A stretch of 64,000 nt of DNA from Triangularia verruculosa (Eukaryota > Ascomycota > Sordariomycetes > Sordariales > Podosporaceae): contig MU863908.1 in the NCBI GenBank assembly GCA_033296885.1, positions 186,001 to 250,000 of the forward strand. Reading direction: 5' to 3'. Shown piece after piece: positions 44,401-55,133 of the stretch. The notes beneath the pieces were generated by a model. It did no database searches, was not told where the DNA came from, and was given only the letters and a program-made list of their open reading frames with translations. The first letter of the stretch is position 1. The number at the start of each line of letters is the position of its first letter. The translations under genes were made by a program, and so were the position numbers.

Positions 44401-46150
44401 CCTTTTTTTTTACTTTTTTTTATATTATTATAATAGGTATATTTATCCTTTATTATTGCTGTAATTTCTACTAACGTAACTATTCCTATCAATCTTATTT
44501 CTTCGACTTTACCGCTTTTATCGATTAAGTATATTAATACCTCTCGTATCTTTTACGGTAGTACTGTAGAGGGTGCTTATCCCGCACTCTACTCCTGCCG
44601 TACCCCTAATCTCCTATCGTTAATTAGATACTCCCGATATTCCCTCGGTTGTAAATAACTACCGTCCTTCTAATCGATATCTAGGTTATAATCCTCGTGC
44701 TATAGTTGCCCTAAAATCATATCTTTTTCTAACCTTATATCTACGATATCGAAAATCACTATCGTTATTTTCCCTAATACTATGATGTTTAGTGGTACCG
44801 TCTCTCTGGTTACTAACTACATAGAGAAGGGTCCCTTTATAATAACCTCTTCCTCCTTCTTTCTCTATAGAACTCGGGCTTATTATATAAATCTTAGTAA
44901 AATCAAGTCCGCTTTTACTCTATTATCCACGAATACCTGCGTTTGAAAACTCTTCTATCGCGCTACTATTCGCAACCTCTTATCTTTTATACCCCTTCTT
45001 TATACCGTAGCGACCTCGCTGATATATCGCTTGTAGTCCTTTAAAGGTTTTCGGCCTCCGCGAAAGGCCGTAGCCCTTTTCCCGATTATTATTATACCTC
45101 TAGAGCGTCCTTTTCGATTAAACTATTTAATAGCTCGAAATCGGCTAACTATTATCGTTAGGTTTCCTTCTACTTTTTATATTTAACACTATTTTAGGCC
45201 CTTTTCTTATTGCGTGCTTTTCGTACTTTAAGGTTAGTTTCGTAGTACTTCCGGGCCTTCGTTCGTAGGTAAAGAGTGTAATCTGCACTTTTATACCACG
45301 CTAAGCCGAATTCCTCCTCGTCGGTAGTATTTTCTCCCTAATTTACTATTTAATCGAGGTAGCACTTTGCGTACCTAGGTGTGACCTATATAGTCTGGAG
45401 CCCCTTTAGTTCGACTGGCTTTTCTAGTTTCTATAGGAAATAATCGTTTAACTTTTTTTCCGGTATTTTCCACCTTATAAGTATATTCCGTACCGGTATC
45501 AGTTCGCCTATTTAGGTAAACCCCTTAATCGGCCAATGTCAGTTAAGGGCTTTTAACTAATAGTATTCCTTATATATATAAGCGATATACTGGAACTATA
45601 GTATTCTCCTGTGCTCTGGGTATCGTAGGTGGACCTACGGAGTGTCTCTTTTGTAACGGGTATACTATCCGAAAGTTGGATATTCTTTTGATATTTACGT
45701 AAGTCCGGTGTTAACCGTCGGTTGTAACGCCTAATATTTACCTTAGGTCTTTTTGCCCGTAAGGAATATTACAAATTCGTTATTAAACTCCTTTTCGGAG
45801 ATAATTTAATACTCGTTTCTTTACTATAGTTACGCGGTTAGTTAATTATTATTAGTAGCTTATACTACCTTATCTTCAAAGTCGCGGTATTACCGTTTAA
45901 TAACTTCTCGCTATTCCTAAAGCTCTACTATTACTTCCTTAAGTTTTTAAATTCGTTTCTCCGCTTATTTTATAGTCCCTTCCGTATCTTAAACCGAGGC
46001 GTTAACTAAGGTAAAAACCTACCTTAATCGCCGTATAATTTCCTTAGAGGGTCCTAGAACAGTATTTTCCTCTAGTTTTATGGCCCCTCTGATCGGTAGT
46101 TCTTATCCTACAACGCAATCTTCTCCTTCGGAATTAACTATTAACTCTCC
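41470..46150 (-). pseudogene. pol of chromovirus copy 2 (RIPed)
   Basis: From right to left on the minus strand: protease zone, RT (43500-44300; an open stretch at 43706-43966 keeps FEYLVIPFGLTNI and the active-site YYLDDILIYS), RNase H (about 42950-43420), integrase with its C-terminal GPF domain (41740-41985: FVRERIRKYYNIKR, GDKVFLLIRNLR, KVGPFKVKKKI), and a chromodomain near 41480-41660. Stops between these open blocks. In life it would be cleaved into enzymes for reverse transcription and integration. Confidence 0.88.
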
Positions 46151-46159
46151 TTCCTAGGC

Positions 46160-47225
46160 CTAATATCCGTAGTCGTTATCGGTATAGTCGTCCGCTAAGT
46201 TCCGAAAATCCTCGTAGGTATACTCGGTACTAGAGATCTCGATAACCCGTATAGTTTTAGCTACTACTGCCGTCTCTCTTTCTTTCCAACCGAGCTGCCT
46301 AAGCAACTGGCAGTCTCTTTTAAAATGGCCTATCTTCCCGCAGTTAAAACACTTAACATCGTTCTTTCCCTTAAACCGCTTTTGAACTACGTCTACTTCC
46401 ATAGGCCCCGCGTAAGTAGTCCCTAAAACGTAAGTCCCATAAAGCCGTCTCTTTCTCTTATCGTTAGGTCGGTAGGGTCCCTGCATGCATATATCCTTAC
46501 GCTCCTTACAGCGCTAATACTGCCGATCGTCGATACGGACCGCTATCGCGATATACGCGTCGATAGTCTCCGGTCGCTCCTATCGGTATAGTTTATCCTT
46601 AACTTCTTCCTTAAGCCCGTTATAGAATAACTATATTAACCCTTCGTTATTAATTTCGCTGCGGAGTACGTCCGTCCTAAATACTATAGCGTAGTCGGCA
46701 GTAGATCTAGTCTGCTTAAGGTTGGCCAATCGCTCCTGGGCACGCCTACCTTCATCGTACTCCCCGAACACCTCTTTAATCTTCTCCTCGAAACCCTTGT
46801 ATATCTTAAAGCACTTCTTAGTAACCTCCTCCCTTTCGTTAGGCTGGTTATCGAAATAGTCTCCTAAGATAGGCTCGAACTAGGTAAGCGCCTTGTCCTT
46901 AAGCCTGGACGCGGCGTATACCACTTTGGTCTGTTCGTCCGGGAAACGGGAAGGGTAGTACCGAAAGTATGCTTTAAGCTGGATCAAAAATCCCCCTAGT
47001 TCTCCTTTTGCCCCCCCGTAGCGGTCGGGAGCCTCGAGCCTAGCACGCTCTCCTTCCTTACGTAAGTTGCCAATCTCGTAGTAGAGTATAGTATTCCCTT
47101 ACGTAAGGGCTTCGTAAGAAAGGCGAGCCTTATCCTCGAGCTTTTAGATATGAGTAAAGAGTTGGTCGATAGTAGGTTAAGTCGGGATCTCTCCCTAGGT
47201 ATTGGTATTGTCGGCTATGGCATTA
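46160..47225 (-). pseudogene. gag of chromovirus copy 2, lightly RIPed
   Basis: The best-preserved gag of this family. The capsid-like domain is readable (GFLIQLKAYFRYYPSRFPDE, VVYAASRLKDKALTQFEP), then a linker and a CCHC knuckle CFNCGKIGHFKRDC at about 46320-46362. The final 108 codons (46160-46486) are open; upstream TAG codons (for example in the sequence after SRPETIDAYI) are RIP-type. The tail TEYTYEDFRNLADDYTD is the reference used to see where copy 1 gag was split. Confidence 0.85.
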
Positions 47226-47276
47226 ACTTAGCGCCTTTAACTTATCTGATAATAGAGTTGAAGTGAGTATATAACG

Positions 47277-47666
47277 TATGACGAACCCCTGTATAGAACC
47301 TCTGAAAGGGATACTCGGTTGAAGGTAACTTCTGATAATTAGTTCGGTGCAGCTAAGTAGTGCATAATAAGATGTCTCAATGTAAATACAAAATCCCGTG
47401 AATATAAGTTGTAATTGTATACTACGGAACTATCTAAAGCTATCTAGTTCCTCCGTATATATATACTAATGGATCACTCGGATCACGTTTCCCAAAGGTG
47501 ATCTGGATCACCTTTCCTTCCTGTGGCTCACTATGCCCATCGTGATCCTGTCGCTCCGCTCACCTGGATCACTGTAAGCCTATCGCTCCACTCCTAATTA
47601 GTCCGTGATGATTGGCTAGGAGCGCCCCGCGCCCCGAGCGTTGGTTCCTCATCAACGGTTGTGACA
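47277..47666 (-). repeat. LTR (5') of chromovirus copy 2
   Basis: Starts TATGACGAACCCCTGTATAG on the + strand (first bases lightly RIPed) and ends GGTTGTGACA at 47666, followed by CAGTG. Differs from 40154-40543 by a small set of mostly transition changes. Confidence 0.93.
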
Positions 47667-47724
47667 CAGTGGTTTACCGACGAGAACGGACAGGATTAAA
47701 TAAGCATATCTAGCGCTACTATAA

Positions 47725-50482
47725 ATGAAGCTTTCTAATAAAGGCAGTATTGTCTTCGTATACGGCCTAGGGTCTAACCCCGACTCGACATAGCAGGCGA
47801 CTCAATATACGACGAGACAAACGACGACGGCCGATATACCCGATAAAACGGCGATAAACAACGAGCGGTTTATAAACTAAGTCAGCGACTTTCTCCCCAG
47901 TAACCTCCTTCCGGCAATTAACAAAGACGTCCGCCTATTCTTTTACAATTATAATTTATACTAAAAGAGGGACGCGGTATATACATAGTTAATAAATCTT
48001 AAGAACCAACTACTTAAGTATATCAATAGAGGGATCCGGATATTTAAGACGGTAGGTACTAAAGATAAACTTAACTTTAATTTCGACTTTTAGAGTACTA
48101 TTAATATACTCCGACCCTAGGAGTAAAGCCGGAGCTTAATCTTTATGGTATATAGTTTTAGGGAGCTCGTAATTAAACGGGTAAATTAGAATCTATTTAG
48201 GATAACGACGCGCTTAACTATAGTAGGTACTTATTTAAGCCCGGGCGGGTCGGGACTTTGGCCACGTCGCGGAATATACTAAGGTAATTCTCTTCCTAGG
48301 TATACCGTATCGCGGGACTAGTTTCGGCCTATAAGGTTAGCTTACGGTAAAGGGCCTCCAGCTTTTTGGGTCGAACCCGTTAATCCTAACTGACTTAAAG
48401 TATAATTCGTTTTCGCTATACGATTTATATAAGGACTTTATAGTAGTAGCTCCAGACGATTTACGTATATTTAGCTTCTTTAAGAAGTAGTCGATACGAA
48501 TTCTTCGGTTATAGTTCGTTTAGCTAAAGTAATTTATAAGTATATTAGATATTAGAATAAATAGAGTACGCTAATAGTAGATATAGTATATCTATAAATA
48601 ATCCGTTATATATAAAGGCGGAAACGTTCGAAATATTAGGCTATCCGTCGACTATTATAGGCTTAATAAATTTACGTCGAAAAGCGAAAGTTATTAATTA
48701 ATATTTTCAAAACTTATCGAATTAATAAAAGCCTCTACTTAGCCTATAAAATATTATTACTTTATCCCGCTTAAGAGGGTAAATACCTATACGGAGCGGG
48801 CCGAATTGTCGACGGAATTTAAGTAGAAGTTATATATAAGGTATAGGGAAGTAAGCGTTCTATATATAGTCTTTTTTTACGGGTTAGGCGGTGCTGGTAA
48901 GTTGCAGTTAACGCTGGACTATGCCGAGAAGTATAAAGATAATTATAATCCGATTCTTTAGATAAACGCGACAGATAAGGAGACAGTACGATCTAGTTTT
49001 AAGATATATACTATAGAACTGGGACTCTTAGTAGAGGGCGGCGAGAATTAGGGATCGATTAATACGGATATAGAGGTTCGGGCAGTACTTAGATAGTTTT
49101 ATAACCGAAGTAAGGCGGATAACGAATGGCTAGTAATTGTAGATAATACCGACGATATTAATTAGGGGATTTAAAAGGTTATATTAAGGGGGAACTGAGG
49201 AAGGGTTATTATTATTAGCCGAGACGAGTAAAGTATTAAATTAATCGGCGGGACTTACGAATCGGTTCGTATTAGCGATATGTTATTACTAGAAGGGAGA
49301 GCGCTTCTCCTCCGACATTTATAACTCGATGAAGAATTAGCCCCAGTAGGTATTAAAGACGACTATAATAAGGTAGTAAAAAAGCTGGAATTCTTAGTAT
49401 TTACCGCTAATATTACTAGCGCCTATATCGGTAGCGATTCTCCTTCTAATAAGGCTCTGCAACGATACCTCGCGAATTATAAGAGGTACCGCGATAAGCT
49501 CCTCTAGATGGACTTTTTTAAAGGGTTATTAGCGTCAGAGAAGACGGTGTAGATAGTATGGGACACTATACTCGAGAAAATCACGAAGGAAAATAAAGGT
49601 CTGCGATCTGATATATTACTGACGTTTCTTACGTATTTTAAGGGTGGTATTATCTAGAATGAGATATTTCGTCTGGCCAGTTTTAGTATGAAAGTGGTTA
49701 AGGCAAATCTGGGGGAGGAGGGGAGCGAAGGGATGCCCTCTGAACTCTAGCAATTTCTTATATTTATTGGGGACAAATGGGTTGATTTTCGATATTAGTA
49801 GGGCTGCTGTATACTGCTCCGTTATAGTTTGTTATAGCGAGTCGACGGGGAGTGGGCTGGCGTGACGATGCATGGCCTGGTTAGGTGGCGGGTAATGCTG
49901 AGCCACTAAAGCTGGCCATTGTAGCGGTGGTATATGATATTTGTTCTGGCAGCGTGCTGCCAGAACATCGCGGAGGAACGGCCTGAGTTCCGTCGACATC
50001 TAGTTGGACACTTGCCAGACATTCATGAGGATGACGGCCAGGGACAGAACCTACTGAGATATCCAAGCTTCATCAGGGCTACGTTAGGGAGAATATATTA
50101 CGGCGAAGACCGGTGGAAGGAGGCCGAGAAGCTGTTTGCGCAGGTGATGGAGACTCTTAAGATGAAGCTTGGGGCCGATCACCCAGATACGCTGACGAGC
50201 ATGGCCAACCTAGCATCGACATACAGGAACCAGGGCTGGTTTGAGGAGGCCGAGAAGCTGGACGTGCAGGTGATGGAGACTCGCAAGACCAAGCTTGGGG
50301 CCGATCACCCTTCTACGCTGACGAGCATGGCCAACCTCGCTTTTACTCGGAAAAGCCAAGGTCGATACGCAGATGCTTTAGCACTGATGGAGAACTGTGC
50401 CCAGGCTCGGCAGCGAGTGCTTGGCGATGAGCATCCATACACGCTATCGTCTTTGGCCACTGTCGTCAAGTGGAGTAGCTAG
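47725..50482 (+). pseudogene. NLR relic: alpha/beta hydrolase (SesB-like) - NB-ARC - TPR
   Basis: ATG at 47725 gives MKLSNKGSIVFVYGLGSNPD, the GLGSNP start of lipase-like N-terminal domains of fungal NLRs, then VSDFLPSNLLPAINKDVRLF and YNYNLY. NB-ARC follows at about 48850-49560: FFYGLGGAGKLQLT (P-loop, Thr lost), WLVIVDNTDDI (Walker B), IIISRDE (sensor), LALAV-like MHD-proximal region. From 49934 an undamaged 182-codon tail has Kinesin-light-chain TPRs (WKEAEKLFAQVMETLKMKLG, GADHPDTLTSMANLASTY, GADHPSTLTSMANLAF), stop at 50482. The first 1.9 kb is full of RIP stops. Such proteins act in fungal nonself recognition and programmed cell death; this copy cannot. Confidence 0.82.
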
Positions 50483-50519
50483 AATGGGTTTTGTTTTATT
50501 TGTATGGTTTAATAGAATA

Positions 50520-52290
50520 CTTCTACCTTGATCCTGAGACCTGTTGCGTTCTTTTCTAAGAAATACTTTAGGAAAGAGCGTAATTACGACATTTATAATA
50601 AAGAACTCCTGTTAATTATCCGCTGTTTCGAAGAATGGAGACCTAAACTTAAAGGTATAAGTTCCCCTATTATAGTTAATACCGACCACCGTAACTTAGA
50701 ATACTTCACTACGACTAAGCTCTTAAATAGTCGCCAAGTCCGGTGGTCCGAATTCCTGTCCCGATTCAACTTTACGATCACTTATCGGCCTAGAAAATAG
50801 GGCGCAAAACTAGACGCCTTGACTAGGAGGTTAGAGGACCTACCTAAGGAGGGGGATGAACGCTTATTGCACATAAGTCAGGTAGTCCTGAAGCCTTCTA
50901 ACTTAGACCTCTAAGTCTATAGAGACCTTATAATACTACCGCCGACACCGCCCTAGACCCCCGAACCGCCGCCCCTAATAACTAAAGAACTATCTACTGA
51001 GAAAAGAATCCGGTTTACGGATAAACCCTTATACTTTAACGCCTCTACCCGATCCTAAACCCGACCGAAACCGGAAATCCCGATTATAAAGATACCTGCT
51101 ATAATAGAACCTCCCCGCTCTATTCTACTAACCGAAAGAGCCGCACCGTTACTTCTACCAAATATTAAGGAACTATTTACTAAGGGCTACGAAGTAGATA
51201 AAACGCTAAACTCTATCCTAGAAGTATTAAGGAAGTTAAAGAGCCGCTACCTAGGTATCACACTCGCCGAGTGTAAAGATCGAAGAGGATATTTATATTA
51301 CCGAGACCGCTTATAGGTTCCAAATTACCCTGATCTACACGCCGAACTGGTCCGCTCCTATTACGAAAGCGCGATTACCGGATATATAAAGCAAGCGCGT
51401 ATATACGAGGCCCTATCCTGTGATTATTACTGGCTTAAGATGCTCGCCTATGTCGAACGCTGGGTGTCCAACTACTATACTTACACCCGGATCACTGCTT
51501 CCCGCGAGGCCCGCTAAGGAGTCTTGAGACTACTGCTGATTCCCGAGACATCCTGGAAGGATGTATCGATAGACTTTATTACACACCTACTAAAGAGCGA
51601 AAGTTACAACGCGATACTAGTTATAGTCTACCGCCTAACTAAAATAAAATACATTATTCCCTATAACGATACCTACGATACCGAAGAAGTCTCCCGCCTA
51701 TACCTAAAGTATATCTAGAAGCTATACGGACTCCTAATAATTATAATATCCGATAAAGGACCGCAATTTATATCTAACTTCTGGAAATATCTAACCCGCC
51801 GACTAGCTTTAAAGGTATTGCTATTAACTACATTCCATCCCGAAACCGACGGCTAAACCGAAAGAGCTAACTCCTTCCTAGAACAATACCTGAGAGGATA
51901 GGTCTTTTATTTATAAAACGATTGGGCGATATGGCTACTACTCGCGGAGTTTACTCTGAACAACGCCCTAAATAAAAGCATCAAGACGACGCCATTTTTT
52001 GCCAACTATGGTTTTCACCCCCGCATGGGATTTGACCCTGTGGTACCCGACAAGTCCCCAGGAGCTAGAGATGCCGAATAATTTGCATTAAGGATGTAAG
52101 AGATCCACGAGTTCCTCAAATCAGAAATCTGCATAGCCCAGGCCCGCCAGGAGGAATATGCCAACCGGAAACGCAGCCTGCCCGCAAGTACTACGTCGGC
52201 TAAGAGGTTTGGCTCGATGCCCGCAATATCAAGACGCTCCGCCCGCAGAAGAAACTCGACTGGAAGAATCTAGGACCTTTGACAGATTAA
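50520..52290 (+). mobile_element. Gypsy pol remnant (RNase H and integrase), different family
   Basis: Begins abruptly at 50528 with LRPVAFFSKKYFRKERNYDI (RNase H), ELLLIIRCFEEW, VNTDHRNLEYFTTTKLLNSR, then a zinc-finger/integrase part: YRLTKIKYIIPYNDTYDTEE (51524-51718), IIISDKGPQFIS, TTFHPETDG, ANYGFHPRMGF. Catalytic Asp-Asp-Glu positions are readable, but stops occur (for example at 51716). No gag, RT or LTR; it is abutted by the NLR 3' end on the left. Lightly to moderately RIPed. Confidence 0.85.
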
Positions 52291-52930
52291 TGACAATAGT
52301 ATTCAGCTAAGCTACAGTCTGGGCTCTATTCCGTCGGGTACGGGCAGGCTCTATTGTCAAGACGTAGCTCAAAGAGCTACAAACAGGTCTCGCGGTAGCG
52401 AGATGCAAAATCTTTCTAGTCGCATTGGCCCGTACTCTACACGTGCCAAGCTCCATCAGTGGATCAACGACGGTCACGGTGTAACCGCCGTAACACTTTA
52501 TTTTGTTCACCGCTTGACTGGGTACCCATCAGGAGCGCCGATACCTAGCCTCGAGACTATAGCGGCCAGTCACATTATCCCAATGTCACGTAAACTTTAG
52601 GACCCGGATATAAGACTACCTAGCTTCAGTCTTCGCGTACGAAAAACCATAGTCTACAGTCTTAGCAATACGTAATATATTACGTGATAATAAGTCGGGC
52701 AAGCTTCGTTAAACCTCCAGGCGACTTACAGCCCTCAATTGACATACAACTACCCCGCCACAATATATAAATTATACCAACTTATCCACTAGTAAAAATA
52801 AACAGTATACTAATAGATATCCGAGATACTAATGCGATAATCCGAGTATATTTATATCACCGACGCAACTTTAACCTCGTTATCGTCCGTTCGCGCCCAC
52901 ACAACATACAGTCGGTCCAGACATCTCTTT
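52291..52930. other. unassigned, mixed RIP
   Basis: 52390-52600 is undamaged with a short open frame but no domain I recognise. 52640-52930 is AT-shifted. Nothing annotated. Confidence 0.4.
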
Positions 52931-52949
52931 AGGCCGCCTTCGGGACATT

Positions 52950-53829
52950 GCCGACTGCTAAACTTAGGATCTTTGATCATCTCCCTATAAAACTTATATT
53001 TCTAGTACTCCGTAACCTCGACATTCGTTCTTTCTTCTACTTCCGTTAAATTAACCGGCGAGCTCGCGTCCTATCAACCGGACTCTACGAATATTAACTA
53101 GTCTCTAAATATAGCCTAGAGGGCCTACAAGGTCTATTGCGCGCCGGGCTTACTCACTACTTTACTATTGTTAACCTTTACCGGCCTCTCGTAACAGATA
53201 AATGCTTAACTTATAGTGGTTTTAAAGGTTTCTTATTCCTCTTTACCGCTAAGAGATATTGCTTCGACTACCTCCAGTCTTCAGCCCACTATCGTGTCCT
53301 CCCTCCATCTACTTTCGCCAAACTTACACATATATCTCCAAGTCGGCTCCTACATCTATCGGGGCCAACTTTGCAGACCGTACCTGGTACCTATAATATG
53401 ATGGATACACCGGCTAGACGACCGAAGTATTTAATACTTAAAGAGAACGCTACACAAATACTTCTTACCGCTAAAGCTATCAACTAAAACGCGACTCGAA
53501 ATCTGAGAATCCGCAGAGAGTAGCCAGAACATCGCCTTATAGCAGCGACGGCATATCCGTACTATAGTTTGGAGAATGCTAAACTCGAGCGTGGTGTCAG
53601 TTGCAAGGGCTGCCAAGTTCGTTTGGAACTCCTCCGCGGTAATTCGCATCGGCTTGCCCGAGACCGGACTTTTTCGACACAGGGCTTTTTGTCTCACTTT
53701 ACAGCATATGTCGAAGCACAGTATATCTGGGCGGAGAGCGAAGATGGAACGCGGCCTGTCAATGAGCCAAAGCTCACTCGCCGCTGTGGTTATTTCACGC
53801 GGCTTGGCTCTGACGGGCTCCCTAGATGA
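52950..53829 (+). pseudogene. F-box protein relic
   Basis: A frame from about 52965 reads RIFDHLPIKLIFLVLRNLDI, RSFFYFR, INRRARVLSTGLYEY, an F-box (LPxELxxxILxxLD pattern), interrupted by TAA where Gln/Trp codons are expected. It continues YFTIVNLYRPLVTDKCLTYS, GFLFLFTAKRYCFDYLQSS, and ends with a CKGCQVRLELL Cys pair and FLSHFTAYVEAQYIWAESED, PVNEPKLTRRCGYF, stop about 53829. One stop (TAA) at 53485-53487 splits two otherwise open halves that share a frame. F-box proteins recruit substrates to SCF ubiquitin ligases; partner unknown. Confidence 0.75.
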
Positions 53830-53836
53830 CAGTTTG

Positions 53837-54370
53837 TGTTGAAATACAGCACTTATTTGTGGATTTTACAGTATGTTTTTGTTTGTGTCTCCGAGTCCTC
53901 ACAGCGGGCACCGTCAATGGCCCGGAGTCCCGGAAACTACGGGTATTATGAAGAACCCGGAACTTCGGAGAGCACGGACATCATCGGTGGCCTGGGACCT
54001 TGGAAACCACGGACATCATCGATAGCCCGGAACCACGGAAACTGCGGCAGTGAAGGAATTGGAGGAAGCAAATACGAGAACTGGATGCCTATAACAGGCT
54101 CTTCTTGCAGCATGTTCGAAGTATTCTGTTTTCTCTCTTGTTAAGTCAAGCTATCAAGTCAAGGTTAATGTCACGAATGAGAGGCATAAGTAGGTCAAAG
54201 GCCAATACCATTGCCAGTCTATCAATGTAATCGTAAGATGAAGAAGAAAGGAAGAAGTGTGGGCTTGCAGCTCCGTCTGTCATAAAACCCCGGTCGGAGC
54301 TCCGGGTCCTGCATTCAACCCTAACCCTTCATCCTGTGTAATCCTGTCCTTCACCACCAAGCCGTGACAA
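53837..54370 (+). repeat. LTR-like repeat, boundaries uncertain
   Basis: Starts TGTTGAAATACAGCACTTAT; the same 35-bp start recurs, RIPed, at 57972 (TGTTAAAATATAGCACTTAT). A TATAA-type site (54283) and a CGTGACA end near 54369 would suit an LTR, but no matching target duplication was found. It shares inverted similarity with 54600-54700 (GGATGCCTATAACAGGCTC). Confidence 0.4.
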
Positions 54371-54373
54371 CGG

Positions 54374-54800
54374 TGTGCAGTGCCACTGAAGGAATATGTT
54401 GAGATATGTCGTCGGCAGGCTAGTTGTATGCCTTCCAGGTAGGTCGGAAGCAATTACCTGAAGACTCTGGGGTCCTTGGACTGCGAGGTACGACGGTGCG
54501 AGGTGGCACCGAAGGAAGGCAAGTATAGGGAACTATGCCCTGTAAATAGAATGGCAGACACTGAACTGCAGGGAACGGTGCCCTGGAAGAGAGTGTGGTA
54601 AACCAGTATATTGACTTTGACTGTTTGACTTGAACTTGAACTTAAGAAAGAAAAGACCATTCCAAATACACTGCGAGGGGAGCCTTTTATAGGCATCCAA
54701 GACCTCGTTTTCCTCCTTATCAATCCCCACAACTTCCACCGGTTCAGTTGGCCACAGTGGCTTGTATGAGAACTTTGTAGTTCCTTGTGACTGCTGTGGG
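54374..54800 (-). repeat. undamaged member of a repeat also seen at 18700-18960
   Basis: On the minus strand: GGATGCCTATAAAAGGCTCC (TATA-like), a pyrimidine run, then GTTCCCTATACTTGCCTTCC and ACCTCGCAGTCCAAGGACCC. Its RIPed relative is at 18700-18960. The arrangement resembles an LTR/leader junction. No protein assigned. Confidence 0.5.
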
Positions 54801-55133
54801 CGTTATGGGCATTGTGGCTTGAAGCCTGTGAGCCACGAGAGAGCAGTGGATGCAATATGGTATTCGAGTCGGCAGAGGTGAGATAGGGCTGGGGTGAAAG
54901 CGAGAAAAGTTGAGAAAAAGACCGAATAGGTAGATAAATAAAGTTCTATGCTCTCGTTTACATCTGCTTGTCGCAGCCGCTGCCAACTCAGCCGTGGTGC
55001 TCGCAATTCAGCTCCTGTAGCCTTGTCGGCTTGGGCTCCTAGATGGCTCCGATTCCTCCTCCAACCACACCCTAGCCCTATCTCACCTCTGCTATCGCGA
55101 ATACCATATTGCACCCACTGCATTTGCGCCGCC

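Larger units (their letters stand above)
40154..47666 (-). mobile_element. Ty3/Gypsy chromovirus copy 2
   Basis: LTRs 40154-40543 and 47277-47666 (390 bp each) with CAGTG at both outer edges (40149-40153, 47667-47671). The minus strand reads gag at the right, then protease, RT, RNase H, integrase and chromodomain toward the left; the + strand carries an accessory ORF and a tRNA-like unit next to the left LTR. RIP is uneven: pol is ruined, while gag and the LTRs are in fair state. Confidence 0.95.

Noticed and set aside
53837..54370. Definite solo LTR
   Set aside because: The start is repeated at 57972, but no 5-bp target duplication or agreed right end could be found, so it is kept only as a low-confidence repeat.
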